Source of the DNA: Pseudomonas paeninsulae
GTDB lineage: Bacteria > Pseudomonadota > Gammaproteobacteria > Pseudomonadales > Pseudomonadaceae
Length of the DNA: 64,000 nt
NCBI RefSeq assembly: GCF_035621475.1
Contig: NZ_CP141799.1
Span: forward strand, 2,282,501 to 2,346,500
Direction: 5' to 3'
Shown here piece by piece: positions 26,755 to 36,136 of this stretch (its first letter is position 1; each line of letters starts with the position of its first letter). The notes under the pieces are model-generated. The model was not told the origin of the DNA, did no database searches, and saw nothing but the letters and a program-made list of their open reading frames with translations. The position numbers and the translations under genes are program-made.

Positions 26755-27444
26755 TCACCTCAGGCCGCAGAATGCGGCAATGGCCTCATAGGTTTGCGGT
26801 GTGCTGGTCAGCAGGGCGAAGAGCAGCAGCCACAGCCCCAGCAGGTAATGCCAGTAGATGGCGCAGAGTTCGACGCTGCTGGCGAGCCGCGCCAGGGGCA
26901 CGTGCCGCAGGCATTTACCCAGGGTTCTGCCCCATGCCACCAGGCCGCCCAGCAGGTGCAGGCCGTGCAGGCCAGTGAGCAGGTAGAAGAAGCTGTTGGC
27001 CGGGTTGCTGGCGACGAAATAGCCCCAGGCGGCGAACCGCTGCCAGACCCAGAGTTGCCCGAGCAGAAAGGTGATCGCCAACACGCCGCCCAGGGCGAAG
27101 CCGACCAACGTCGCCTGCGCGTTACCCCGGCGAGCGGCTACGCGGGCCCACTGCAGGGCGATGCTGGCGCCTGCCAGCGCGGCGGTATTCAGCCAGAGTG
27201 CGCCGCTGTCGGCCAGGGGCGCCAACGGCTCGGTCAGCGGCTGCCAGTCAGCCACCTGCGAGCGAATGATGAAGGCGATCAGGAAGAGCAGGAACAACGA
27301 ACTGACCACTGCGAGCAACAGGCGCAGGCCGACTCTTGCGGTGCGTGCACTATCCATCGCGGCAGGGCTGGGCATCCCAGCGTCTGGGTTCCAGCCGCCA
27401 CTGGGCTCGATGCTATCGGTGTTCCTCAGCAGCTGCCGGTTCAT
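26755..27444 (-). CDS. Second, divergent oxidase subunit III-like protein
   Basis: 229-residue membrane protein of the CoxC family: YFVASNPANSFFYLLTGLHG, HLLGGLVAW and IYWHYLLGLWLLLFALL correspond to the last helices of subunit III. The first two helices are poorly conserved. Its ATG overlaps the subunit I stop (ATGA at 27441-27444). Possibly an assembly or structural paralogue; similar extra subunits occur in some caa3/bb3-type operons. Confidence 0.8.
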   Translation of the reverse strand: MNRQLLRNTDSIEPSGGWNPDAGMPSPAAMDSARTARVGLRLLLAVVSSLFLLFLIAFIIRSQVADWQPLTEPLAPLADSGALWLNTAALAGASIALQWARVAARRGNAQATLVGFALGGVLAITFLLGQLWVWQRFAAWGYFVASNPANSFFYLLTGLHGLHLLGGLVAWGRTLGKCLRHVPLARLASSVELCAIYWHYLLGLWLLLFALLTSTPQTYEAIAAFCGLR

Positions 27445-29216
27445 GGTCGTTCATCCGTTGGGGTGGTCTCGGCGCCGCGCTGGCGCATCCGTTGCAATTG
27501 CTCGGCGGACACCGTCTGCGGGACAAAGTCCTGCTCGATCCCAGGCACGCTGTAGTCATAGGCCCAGCGGTGCACGACCGGCAGCTTGGCGCCCCAGTTG
27601 CCGTGTACTGGCGGGGTTTGCGGGGTTTGCCATTCCAGGCTGGTGGCCTGCCAGGGATTGCCGCCAGCGGGCTTGCCGTTGAACAGGCTCCAGAACAGGT
27701 TGAACAGCAACAGCAGCTGGGCAACGCCGACGATCAGGGCGGCCACGGTGATGAAGGCATTCAGGTCCTGCGCCGACTGCGGAATGAACGCGTAGTCCTC
27801 ATAGGCGTAATAGCGCCGCGGCATGCCGAGGAAACCCAGGTAGTGCATGGGGAAGTAGATGGCGTAGGTGCCGAGGAAGGTGATCCAGAAGTGCAGTTTG
27901 CCCAGGCGGTCATTCAGCATCCGCCCGGTTATTTTCGGGTACCAGTGGTAGATGGCGCCGAACACCACCAGGATCGGCGCAACGCCCATGACCATGTGGA
28001 AGTGGGCGACGACGAAATAGGTGTCCGACAGCGGGATGTCGACGATCACGTTGCCGAGGAACAACCCGGTCAGGCCACCGACCAGGAAGGTCACGATAAA
28101 GGCCAGGGCGAACAGCATGGGCACGGTCAGGTGGATGTCGCCCTGCCACAGGGTCAGCACCCAGTTGTAGACCTTCAGCGCGGTCGGCACCGCGATGATC
28201 AGGGTGGTGGTGGCGAAGAAAAAGCCGAAGTAGGGGTTCATGCCGCTGACATACATGTGGTGCGCCCAGACCACGAAGCTGAGCACACCAATCGCGACTA
28301 TGGCCCAGACCATCATGCGGTAGCCGAAGATATTCTTGCGCGCATGGGTGCTGATCAGGTCGGAGACCAGGCCGAAGGCGGGCAGGGCGACGATGTAGAC
28401 CTCCGGATGGCCGAAGAACCAGAACAGGTGCTGGAACAGAATCGGACTGCCGCCCTGGTGCTCCAGCGTCTGGCCCAGCGAGATGATCGCCGGCATGAAG
28501 AAACTGGTGCCCAGCAGTTTGTCGAACAGCATCATCACCGCGCTGACTAACAACGCCGGGAAGGCCAGCAAGGCCAGGATCGAGGCCATGAAGATGCCCC
28601 AGACCGTGAGCGGCATACGCATCAGGGTCATGCCATGGGTGCGCGCCTGCAGCACCGTGGTCACGTAGTTCAAACCGCCCATGGTGGCGGCAACGATGAA
28701 AATCGCCAGGGACACCAACATCAATACGATGCCCCATTCGGTGCCCGGGGTGCCCTGGGTGATTGACTGCGGTGGGTAGAGCGTCCAGCCCGCGCCAGTG
28801 GGGCCGCCGGGGGCGAAGAAACTGGCGAGCAGGACCACTACCGAGAGCAGGTAGAACCAGTAGCTGAGCATGTTGACGTAGGGGAAGACCATGTCCCGGG
28901 CCCCGACCATCAGCGGGATCAGGTAGTTGCCGAAGCCGCCGAGGAACAGGGCGGTGAGCAGGTAGATGACCATGATCATGCCGTGCATGGTCATCGCCTG
29001 GTAATAGGCGCTGGCGTCCATGAATTCGATGCTGCCGGGGAAGCCCAGCTGCATGCGCATCAGGCCGGACAACACCAGGGCGATCAGGCCGACGAAGATA
29101 GCCGTCAAGGAATATTGAATGGCTATGACCTTGTGGTCCTGACTCCAGATATAACGGGTCAGAAAGCTCTTGGGTTCATGTAGCTCTTCTGTTTCCACCT
29201 GTTCCGCATAGGCCAT
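27441..29216 (-). CDS. coxA: Cytochrome c oxidase subunit I (aa3/caa3-type)
   Basis: 591-residue catalytic subunit reducing O2 at the heme-CuB centre; about 12 membrane helices. The low-spin heme His lies in MTMHGMIMVIY near residue 81. CuB His and the cross-linked Tyr are in WFFGHPEVYIVALPAFG, and the heme His pair is in YFVVAHFHMVMG. Proton-channel residues: the Y..HPEVY motif indicates the A-type oxidase family. The start at ATG 29216 has GGAGGATGACGTG ahead; an extension to 29285 overlaps the spacer. It is second gene in the operon after the diheme subunit II. Confidence 0.93.
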   Translation of the reverse strand: MAYAEQVETEELHEPKSFLTRYIWSQDHKVIAIQYSLTAIFVGLIALVLSGLMRMQLGFPGSIEFMDASAYYQAMTMHGMIMVIYLLTALFLGGFGNYLIPLMVGARDMVFPYVNMLSYWFYLLSVVVLLASFFAPGGPTGAGWTLYPPQSITQGTPGTEWGIVLMLVSLAIFIVAATMGGLNYVTTVLQARTHGMTLMRMPLTVWGIFMASILALLAFPALLVSAVMMLFDKLLGTSFFMPAIISLGQTLEHQGGSPILFQHLFWFFGHPEVYIVALPAFGLVSDLISTHARKNIFGYRMMVWAIVAIGVLSFVVWAHHMYVSGMNPYFGFFFATTTLIIAVPTALKVYNWVLTLWQGDIHLTVPMLFALAFIVTFLVGGLTGLFLGNVIVDIPLSDTYFVVAHFHMVMGVAPILVVFGAIYHWYPKITGRMLNDRLGKLHFWITFLGTYAIYFPMHYLGFLGMPRRYYAYEDYAFIPQSAQDLNAFITVAALIVGVAQLLLLFNLFWSLFNGKPAGGNPWQATSLEWQTPQTPPVHGNWGAKLPVVHRWAYDYSVPGIEQDFVPQTVSAEQLQRMRQRGAETTPTDERP

Positions 29217-29312
29217 CACGTCATCCTCCGGGTGAGGGTTGAGTGGATGTTGGCGGTTGGCCGGCTGTCGGACTTGACCATCCACCGTCGCGAGGGAAAG
29301 TCCGACAGCCGG

Positions 29313-30761
29313 CTAGGGCACTGCTTCCGCTGTGCCGTCAGTTTTTCCGGCGATGGACTTGATGAACGCGATCAAGGCGTCCAGCTCGTCATCCGTCAGG
29401 TCGATAGTCGGCATGACCGGGGCAAAGCCCTTGGCGATCACCGCAGCGGGATCGCGAATGGATGCCTGCAGATAGGCCTCGTCGACCACCACCGACGTGC
29501 CGTCGACCAGGCTCTGCGTCTTGCCGTACAGACCCTGCCAGGTCGGCCCGACGCCCAGCTTGCCATCGACGCTGTGGCAGACCAGGCAACCGTGGGTCTC
29601 GGCCAGGCGTTGGCCCTGCAGCGCCAGGTCGACGTCGGCCGCCGGGGGTTCATCTGGCGGCGCGCCACTCAATGATTTGATCAGGGCGAGCAGCGCATCC
29701 AATTCATCTTGGTTGAAAGTGTAGGCCACCATGACCGGCGGGTAGCCCTGGACCAGTTTGGCTTTGGGGGCGGAGATCGACTCGATCAGGTAAGCCTCAT
29801 CGACATGCACGCTGCTGCCGTCGGCCAGCAACTCGGTGCGCCCGTACAGACCCTTCCAGCCGGGGCCGAGACTGGCGCTGCCATCCAGGCTATGGCAGGC
29901 CAGGCAGCCATGGTTTTGCACCAACTGGCGGCCTGTCTCCAGCAGCGTTTCCCGGCTGGGTTTGGCGGCGGTACGCAGGGTCTGGGCAAAGGTCGGCTGG
30001 CTGCTCAGCCACAGGTCGAAGGCCGCGGGTTCCTCGATGATCATATGGCCGCGCATATTGTAATGGGCCAGGCCGCAGTACTCGGCGCACAGCACTTCAT
30101 AGGTGCCGAGTTTGGTCGGGGTGAACCAGAAGTGGGAGACCATGCCGGGGACCATGTCCATCTTGCTGCGGATCTGTGGAACATAGAAATTGTGCAACAC
30201 GTCCTTGGAACGCAGCAGTACTTTCACCGGTTGATCGAGTGGCAGGCGCACCTCATTGTTGCGGATCAGCACATCGTCCTGGCCGAGAGGATCATTGGGG
30301 TCGAGGCCGAAAGGGTTGGCGCTGTTGATCCATTTGATCCCCGACTTGCCCAGCTTGCCGTCCTGGCCCGGGAAGCGATAAGACCACTGCCACTGCTGGG
30401 CGACCACTTCCAGTTCGTGAGCGTCTTGCGGAACCCGGACGAAGTCGTGGTAAACCACCAGGCCTGGCGCCAGCAGGCCGATGATGCCGACGCTGGTAAC
30501 GCCGATTAGCCACCATTCCAGCTTCTTGTTTTCGGGCTGATAGGCCGCTCTGCGCCCTTCTTTATGGCGGTAGCGAACGATCGCAAGCGCCATGAACAGG
30601 GTGACGGCGATGAAGAATATGCCGGTGATGAGCAGGGTGATAAACAGTGCGGCGTCTATCGAACCCCAGTTGGAGGCTGCCGCCGTTGCCTGCCAAGGGC
30701 TCAGTACATGGAACAGTACCGATGCCACAACGATTAGCACCAAGACAATTGCAAATACCAT
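29313..30761 (-). CDS. coxB: Cytochrome c oxidase subunit II with two fused cytochrome c domains
   Basis: 482-residue subunit II, longer than the usual 220-360. Two N-terminal helices (about 35-62 and 83-105) are followed by the CuA domain with H190, C225, E227, C229, H233 and M236 (CAEYCGLAHYNM). Two class I cytochrome c domains in tandem follow: C286-LA-C289-H290 with likely ligand M344, and C392-LV-C395-H396 with likely ligand M450. Both heme domains share GLYG and VDEAYL motifs, so they look like an internal duplication. It feeds electrons to subunit I; caa3-type with two hemes. First gene of the operon; ATG preceded by AGGA. Confidence 0.92.
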   Translation of the reverse strand: MVFAIVLVLIVVASVLFHVLSPWQATAAASNWGSIDAALFITLLITGIFFIAVTLFMALAIVRYRHKEGRRAAYQPENKKLEWWLIGVTSVGIIGLLAPGLVVYHDFVRVPQDAHELEVVAQQWQWSYRFPGQDGKLGKSGIKWINSANPFGLDPNDPLGQDDVLIRNNEVRLPLDQPVKVLLRSKDVLHNFYVPQIRSKMDMVPGMVSHFWFTPTKLGTYEVLCAEYCGLAHYNMRGHMIIEEPAAFDLWLSSQPTFAQTLRTAAKPSRETLLETGRQLVQNHGCLACHSLDGSASLGPGWKGLYGRTELLADGSSVHVDEAYLIESISAPKAKLVQGYPPVMVAYTFNQDELDALLALIKSLSGAPPDEPPAADVDLALQGQRLAETHGCLVCHSVDGKLGVGPTWQGLYGKTQSLVDGTSVVVDEAYLQASIRDPAAVIAKGFAPVMPTIDLTDDELDALIAFIKSIAGKTDGTAEAVP

Positions 30762-31059
30762 GTGTTTTGCATCCTGTTCCTGTCGCGCACTGGCTACACA
30801 AACATCCTGGCAAACAGCAAGGTCGAATAAATTCGGCCAGCAATTCTTCCCGCGTCGCGCCTGGCCCTGTTAGCAGGCCGGCGGGAAGTGCTGGGGGAAG
30901 TATAGGGGAGGAAAAGTCGCGCTGCCCAAGTCGGTAGCAGGTGTGCCTGGCGAGGGTCGTCGGTCGGGTGGATTGGCCCTCTGCCGGCGCAGCACCTATA
31001 AGTTAAGGCGTAATTCCGACTCGGCAGTGCGATCGACTGTGTCGCGGAGGGCCAAGACG
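30762..31059. other. Divergent promoter region of oxidase operon and cystathionine synthase
   Basis: 298 bp without a credible gene; no ANR-type TTGAT-N4-ATCAA box or strong hairpin seen. Confidence 0.4.
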
Positions 31060-32424
31060 ATGTCCGCCAATCCCTTGCTCGAGATGATCGGCAACACCCC
31101 GGTCTTGCCGCTCACCCACCTCGACACGGGCCCGTGTCAGCTGTTCGTCAAGCTGGAAAACCAGAACCCCGGCGGCTCGATCAAGGACCGCATCGCCCTG
31201 AGCATGATCGAGGCCGCGGAACTCAGCGGCCAGTTGCAGCTGGGCGGCACCATTATCGAAGCCACCGCCGGTAACACCGGCCTGGGTCTGGCCTTGGTTG
31301 CCGCGCAGAAGGGCTACCACATGCTGCTGGTGGTGCCGGACAAGATGAGTCGCGAGAAAATCTTCCACCTCAAGGCGCTCGGCGCCGAGGTGCGCCTGAC
31401 CCGCTCCGATGTCGCCAAGGGCCATCCCGAGTACTACCAGGATCTGGCGCGCAGCATCGCCGCGCACATGCCGGGCGCCTTCTACATCGACCAGTTCAAC
31501 AACCCGGCCAACGCCTGGGCGCATGAGAGCGGCACCGGCCCGGAAATCTGGCGGCAGATGGAACAGCGCGTCGATGCGGTGGTGGTCGGCGTGGGTTCGG
31601 GCGGTACCTTGGGCGGCTTGACCCATTTCTTTCAAAAGGTGGCGCCGCAGGTCGAGATGGTCCTGGCCGATCCCGAGGGCTCGGTGCTGGCCGACTTCGT
31701 CGAGTCCGGCCACTTCGGCGAGGCCGGCAGCTGGCTGGTGGAGGGCATCGGCGAGGACTTCGTCCCGGCCATCGCCGACTTCGCCCTGGTCAAGCGCGCC
31801 TACCGCATCAGCGACGCCGAGAGCCTGCACACCGCGCGCCTACTGCTGCAGCAGGAAGGCGTGCTGGCCGGCTCCTCCTCCGGCACCCTGCTGGCCGCGG
31901 CCTTACGCTACTGCCGCGAGCAGACCACGGCCAAGCGGGTGCTGACCTTCGTCTGCGACAGCGGCAACAAGTACCTGTCGAAGATGTTCAACGACTACTG
32001 GATGCTCGACCAGGGCCTGATCGAGCGGCCCAAACAGGGCAACCTGCGCGACCTGATCGTCCGCCGTTACGAGGAAGGCAGCACCGTCACCTGCAAGCCC
32101 GACGAAACCCTGGCGGCGGTCTACGCGCGCATGCGCTTCCACGACATCGACCAGGTACCGGTGATGGACTGCGACCGCGTGGTCGGCCTGATTGACGAGT
32201 GGGACCTGCTGCGGGCGGTGAAGGACGCGCCGACGCATTTCCAGCTGCCGGTGCGCGAGGCGATGGTCAGCAAGCTGCAGACCCTCGACCCGGACGTGTC
32301 GCTGGAGCGCCTGCTGCAGACCTTCGACGAGGGCCATGTGGCGCTGATCGTCGAGCAGGGCCGTTTTCTCGGTTTGATCACCAAGAGCGATGTACTCAAC
32401 CTCTGGCGCCGCACCCTGCGTTAG
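31060..32424 (+). CDS. Cystathionine beta-synthase (PLP enzyme with CBS domain pair)
   Basis: 454-residue fold-type II PLP enzyme. PLP lysine K42 lies in NPGGSIKDR, and the substrate loop EATAGNTGLGLALVA and the phosphate-binding GSGGTLGG are present. The catalytic part runs to about residue 325. A C-terminal pair of CBS domains follows (about 345-454: HDIDQVPVMD, HVALIVEQGRFLGLITKSD), which bind adenosyl ligands in relatives. It makes cystathionine from homocysteine and serine (reverse transsulfuration). ATG 31060 has GGAGG upstream. The cystathionine gamma-lyase-type gene follows after a REP pair, as in PA0399-PA0400 (from memory). The activity could instead be O-acetylserine-dependent. Confidence 0.88.
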   Translation: MSANPLLEMIGNTPVLPLTHLDTGPCQLFVKLENQNPGGSIKDRIALSMIEAAELSGQLQLGGTIIEATAGNTGLGLALVAAQKGYHMLLVVPDKMSREKIFHLKALGAEVRLTRSDVAKGHPEYYQDLARSIAAHMPGAFYIDQFNNPANAWAHESGTGPEIWRQMEQRVDAVVVGVGSGGTLGGLTHFFQKVAPQVEMVLADPEGSVLADFVESGHFGEAGSWLVEGIGEDFVPAIADFALVKRAYRISDAESLHTARLLLQQEGVLAGSSSGTLLAAALRYCREQTTAKRVLTFVCDSGNKYLSKMFNDYWMLDQGLIERPKQGNLRDLIVRRYEEGSTVTCKPDETLAAVYARMRFHDIDQVPVMDCDRVVGLIDEWDLLRAVKDAPTHFQLPVREAMVSKLQTLDPDVSLERLLQTFDEGHVALIVEQGRFLGLITKSDVLNLWRRTLR

Positions 32425-32459
32425 GACTCGCCGTTATCAAACGCTGTGGACGCCATCCT

Positions 32460-32524
32460 GTAGAAGCCAGCTTGCTGGCGATTCTCGGCGATTGTGAATG
32501 GATCGCCAGCAAGCTGGCTCCTAC
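32460..32524. repeat. Paired inverted REP elements
   Basis: GTAG(A)AGCCAGCTTGCTGGCGAT at 32460-32482 and its inverse ATCGCCAGCAAGCTGGCTCCTAC at 32502-32524: the classic Pseudomonas REP sequence as an inverted doublet, target of a RAYT transposase encoded elsewhere. Confidence 0.9.
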
Positions 32525-32532
32525 ACACGGAT

Positions 32533-32562
32533 CGTAGGATGGGTTGAGCGCAGCGATACCCA
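32533..32562. repeat. GTAGGATGGGT...ACCCAT palindrome
   Basis: CGTAGGATGGGTT-gagcgcagcg-ATACCCAT resembles the GTAGGGTGGGTAAC element at 15355; a second repeat type next to the REP pair. Confidence 0.55.
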
Positions 32563-32619
32563 TGGGACTTGACCCGAACCTTTCGCCGCCACCCGTCAGG
32601 AACAGATTCAGGAGTGACC

Positions 32620-33777
32620 ATGAGCGAATTCGAAACCCTCACCGTGCACGCCGGTTACGAGCCGGACTGGACCGGCGCGGTGATGCCGCCGATCTACGCC
32701 ACCTCGACCTTCCGCCAGCAGTCGCCGGGGGTGCACGCCGGCTACGAATACGGGCGCAGCCAGAACCCCACGCGCCAGGCGCTGGAACGGGCGATTGCCG
32801 AGCTGGAGGGTGGCGCCCACGGCTATGCCTTTGCATCCGGACTGGCGGCCTGCGCCACGGTGCTGGAACTGCTCCCGGCGAACAGTCACATAGTCGCGGT
32901 GGACGACCTTTATGGCGGCACTTATCGCCTGTTTGAGCGGGTGCGCAAGCCCAGTGCCGGCCTGCAGGTCAGCTACGTACCGGCGGACGCCGACGCCGCC
33001 ACCCTGGCCGCCGCGCTCAGGCCAGAAACGCAGATGATCTGGGTCGAGACGCCGACCAACCCCACCCTGAAACTCTGCGACTTGGCCCAGGTCGGCAAGT
33101 TGGGTCGCGCCCGCGGCATCCTCACGGTGGCCGACAACACCTTCGCCTCGCCCTATCTGCAACGGCCGCTCGAATACGGTTTCGATATAGTCGTGCACTC
33201 GGCGACCAAGTACCTCAACGGCCATTCCGATGTAATCGCCGGGTTGGTGGCTATCGCAGATCGCGCGGAACTGGCCGAGCAACTGGCCTTCCTGCAGAAC
33301 TCGGTGGGCAGCATCCTCGATCCGTTTTCCAGCTTCCTCTGCCTGCGCGGCATGCGCACCCTGGCGCTGCGCCTGCAACGCCACGTCGCCAACGCCACTG
33401 AGCTGGCCGTCTGGCTGGAGCAGCAGCCACAGGTGACGTCGGTGCTCTACCCTGGCCTGAGCAGCCATCCCCAGCACGAACTGGCGGTGCGGCAGATGCG
33501 TGGCAGCGGCGGCCTGATCAGCCTGTACCTGGCCGGCGATGGTGAAGGCACCCGGCGTTTTCTCGAAGCCACCCGGCTGTTCACCCTGGCGGAAAGCCTG
33601 GGCGGGGTGGAAAGCCTGATCAGCCAACCGGCGAAAATGACCCACGCCTCGATTCCCGCAGAGCGCCGCGCGCAGCTTGGCATCAGCGATAACCTGGTGC
33701 GCCTGTCGGTGGGTATTGAACATGTCGAGGACCTGCGCCGCGATCTGCAACAAGCTTTGAGCGCGATCGCGGGTTAA
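32620..33777 (+). CDS. Cystathionine gamma-lyase / gamma-synthase family protein
   Basis: 385-residue Cys/Met-metabolism PLP enzyme. PLP lysine K197 lies in VHSATKYLNGHSDVIAG, with EYGRSQNPTR near residue 43 and the AFASGLAA glycine loop near 70. The region before the lysine reads VADNTFASPYLQRPLEYG, typical of the CGS/CGL clade. With the adjacent cystathionine beta-synthase it most likely splits cystathionine to cysteine (reverse transsulfuration), but lyase and synthase cannot be told apart by sequence alone. ATG 32620 is preceded by CAGGAGTGACC. Confidence 0.88.
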   Translation: MSEFETLTVHAGYEPDWTGAVMPPIYATSTFRQQSPGVHAGYEYGRSQNPTRQALERAIAELEGGAHGYAFASGLAACATVLELLPANSHIVAVDDLYGGTYRLFERVRKPSAGLQVSYVPADADAATLAAALRPETQMIWVETPTNPTLKLCDLAQVGKLGRARGILTVADNTFASPYLQRPLEYGFDIVVHSATKYLNGHSDVIAGLVAIADRAELAEQLAFLQNSVGSILDPFSSFLCLRGMRTLALRLQRHVANATELAVWLEQQPQVTSVLYPGLSSHPQHELAVRQMRGSGGLISLYLAGDGEGTRRFLEATRLFTLAESLGGVESLISQPAKMTHASIPAERRAQLGISDNLVRLSVGIEHVEDLRRDLQQALSAIAG

Positions 33778-33825
33778 GCAAAGCCGGTTAGCCCGTATTA
33801 CCGCATCCACTGTGCCGCCCGGCGG

Positions 33826-34269
33826 TTACTCGAGCCAATTGACGGCGGGAAACAGCACGCTGAACGACTCGGGCATCGCCACTACCTGGCCTGCTCTGTA
33901 GTCGAAGAATACAAAGCCGGACTTGGCCATCGCCACCAGGCCGCCATCTGCCGGGCGGGTGATACGGAAGGTGATATCGCCGCCGTATTTGTTGAAATCC
34001 ATCACGCCGACCTCGAACAGCAATTGATCGCGCGCGTGAGCTTCCGTGCGGTAGGTGGTGGCGAGGTCAGTGACGATTATGCCGGTGCCATCTGCGTGGG
34101 TTTCGTGAATACCGAATTCGAACAAGAAACGCGCCCGTGCCTCTGAAATCATCGAGATCATCGAGTCGTTGCCCAGGTGGTTGGCCGCATTGATGTCGGT
34201 CACGCGGACGGTCAGGTGGGTGCTGTAGCAGAATTGGTTTTCCGGGAACTCGAGTTGAAGGCGGGCCAT
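33826..34269 (-). CDS. Hotdog-fold acyl-CoA thioesterase-like protein
   Basis: 147-residue single hotdog domain of the 4HBT class: VRVTDINAANHLGNDSMISM carries the Asp-x-N(H)-x-G region, followed by TTYRTEAHARDQL and a FNKYGGDITFRIT strand. Expected to cleave small acyl-CoA thioesters in the cytoplasm; substrate unknown. It converges on the cystathionine lyase gene (48 bp). Confidence 0.8.
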   Translation of the reverse strand: MARLQLEFPENQFCYSTHLTVRVTDINAANHLGNDSMISMISEARARFLFEFGIHETHADGTGIIVTDLATTYRTEAHARDQLLFEVGVMDFNKYGGDITFRITRPADGGLVAMAKSGFVFFDYRAGQVVAMPESFSVLFPAVNWLE

Positions 34270-34388
34270 GGGCAGGTCTCGTGCAGGCGGGATAGGGCGG
34301 CGCGATTGTACGTGGGCTTGTGCCGATTTTGCATGATTTGCCCGGTGAATGACGCGCCGCCGGCAGTCAGGCCGCCCGTGGCCGCAGA

Positions 34389-35078
34389 TCAGCGATGCAG
34401 GCTATTCAAGTGGTAGAAGGTTACCCGGCCGCCCTCATTGGCCGGACCATAGTTGTCCTGAATGTAGGCACCAGCCTTGAAGTACAACTGTTGCACGCTC
34501 CAGTAGCCGCTCAGTTGCTGATACAGCGAGCCATGGTCACCATCGCTGCTCTGTACGCTGACGCCGAGCTTGCCGCTCGGCGTGATGCGCAGATCGTAGC
34601 TGAAACGCTCGTTGAGCTGGATGTTCTCGGCCAGCAGGATGTTCTGTACCTCGGAATCACCGGGGCGGTTGCGCAGCAACAATTCGAGACGGCCAACGCC
34701 GCGCAGGTAGTGGTATTGCAGCTTGAGCAGTGGGTCATTGTCGCTGCCGGGTTCGTCCGTGCTGTGGATCTGGCCGATGACGACCTTGTTCTTACTCGGC
34801 ACCTGATTGACCGACACAACTGCACTGAGGTAGCTGTCGGAACTGGCGTGGTACCAGTTGCTCAGGATGCCGTCGGCCTGGGTTTCACGCAGCTCGCTGC
34901 GCGGGTAGCGGGCGTCAGCGGTATGCGAGCCATCAACCGGTACCCAGAACGTGACGCTGCCGTCGTCGTTGTGGCGAAAATATTGGCTGTCATAACCGTT
35001 GTTCAAGCGCCCGGTTTCGATGGTAGTGGGGGATGGGTCGGTGGGAATCGAGAGATTCCAGGTGGTGAGATCAAGCAC
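34389..35078 (-). CDS. Polysaccharide lyase family 7 alginate lyase
   Basis: 229-residue PL7 lyase with the three family motifs: RSELRE near residue 61, QIHS near residue 102 and YFKAGAYIQ near residue 199 (catalytic Tyr/His/Arg set). No signal peptide or lipobox, so cytoplasmic export is not evident; its P. aeruginosa counterpart (PA1784, from memory) lies directly between nasA and nasT. The start is a GTG at 35078 with AAGGA 7 bp upstream. Confidence 0.88.
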   Translation of the reverse strand: MLDLTTWNLSIPTDPSPTTIETGRLNNGYDSQYFRHNDDGSVTFWVPVDGSHTADARYPRSELRETQADGILSNWYHASSDSYLSAVVSVNQVPSKNKVVIGQIHSTDEPGSDNDPLLKLQYHYLRGVGRLELLLRNRPGDSEVQNILLAENIQLNERFSYDLRITPSGKLGVSVQSSDGDHGSLYQQLSGYWSVQQLYFKAGAYIQDNYGPANEGGRVTFYHLNSLHR

Positions 35079-35265
35079 GACTGATCCTTAATGGTCTTGA
35101 AAAACTACGAATGGTCTCGGTTCGGTAGCCGCAAGCACAGTAAGTTCAATTGGATCGGGAATTGCTCAACCAGACTGTCGGGGATTGATCGGGCCTGTGA
35201 GGCTGGCTTAGCAGGATTTATCGACAGTTAGTGGCGGCGTCGTTTGGCCTGGATACAGGCAAGAA

Positions 35266-35301
35266 CGCTGCAACCCGCACCCTGGTGCGTGGGTTGCAGC
35301 G
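35266..35301 (-). terminator. Terminator after nrtD
   Basis: Long stem CGCTGCAACCC..GGTGC/GCACC..GGGTTGCAGCG followed on the minus strand by TTCTTG; 18 bp beyond the nrtD stop. Confidence 0.7.
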
Positions 35302-35319
35302 GGGTCACAGGGGCACCGC

Positions 35320-36114
35320 TCAAGCAGCCGGGCGCTGTTGCTTCTGGTAGAGGAATTCGAGCACCGCGGCGCGGTATTCGTGATAGCGCGGGTCATGGGC
35401 CAAGGCAATGCGGTCGCGCGGACGCGGCAGTGCTACGTGGAGGATCTCGCCGACACTGGCCGCCGGGCCGTTGCTCATCATGACGATACGGTCGGACAGC
35501 AGCACGGCCTCGTCGACATCGTGGGTGATCATGATCACCGTATTGCCGAGGTCCGCGTGGATCTCCATCAGCGAGTCCTGCAGATGGGCGCGGGTCAGGG
35601 CATCCAGGGCGCCGAAGGGTTCATCCATCAATAGCACCTTGGGCTGCATGGCCAGTGCGCGGGCGATGCCGATGCGCTGCTTCATGCCGCCGGAAATCTC
35701 ACTGGGGCGTTTGTCGCGCGCGTGGTTCATGTGCACCAGTTCGAGGTTGTGCTCAATCCATTCACGCATGTCACTGCGCGACTTCTTGCCCTGGAACACC
35801 TGGCGCACGGCCAGTTCGATGTTCTGGTAGCAGCTCAGCCAGGGCAGCAGGCTGTGGTTCTGGAACACCACCGCACGCTCCGGGCCTGGCGAGTTGACCT
35901 CGCGGCTGTCGAGGATCACCCCGCCGGTGCTGGCCTGGTAGAGGCCGGCGACGATATTCAGCACGGTCGATTTGCCGCAGCCGGAATGGCCGATCAAGGA
36001 CACGAACTCGCCCTTGTCGATTTTCAGATTGACGTTCTGCAGGGCGCAGTACAGGCCCTTGTCGGTGGGGAAGCTGATGCCGACGCCGGTCAGTTCAAGG
36101 TGTGGATGGTTCAT
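35320..36114 (-). CDS. nrtD: Nitrate ABC transporter ATP-binding protein NrtD
   Basis: 264-residue ABC ATPase of the NrtD/SsuB/TauB class: Walker A GHSGCGKST near residue 42, Q-loop VFQNHSLLPW, signature SGGMKQR (here ISGGMKQRIGIARAL), Walker B VLLMDEPFGALD, His switch ITHD. Energises nitrate import with NrtB. It ends the nrtABD operon (22 bp after nrtB) with a terminator. Confidence 0.93.
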   Translation of the reverse strand: MNHPHLELTGVGISFPTDKGLYCALQNVNLKIDKGEFVSLIGHSGCGKSTVLNIVAGLYQASTGGVILDSREVNSPGPERAVVFQNHSLLPWLSCYQNIELAVRQVFQGKKSRSDMREWIEHNLELVHMNHARDKRPSEISGGMKQRIGIARALAMQPKVLLMDEPFGALDALTRAHLQDSLMEIHADLGNTVIMITHDVDEAVLLSDRIVMMSNGPAASVGEILHVALPRPRDRIALAHDPRYHEYRAAVLEFLYQKQQRPAA

Positions 36115-36136
36115 GGTGAGCTCCTGAAAGTGGCGA

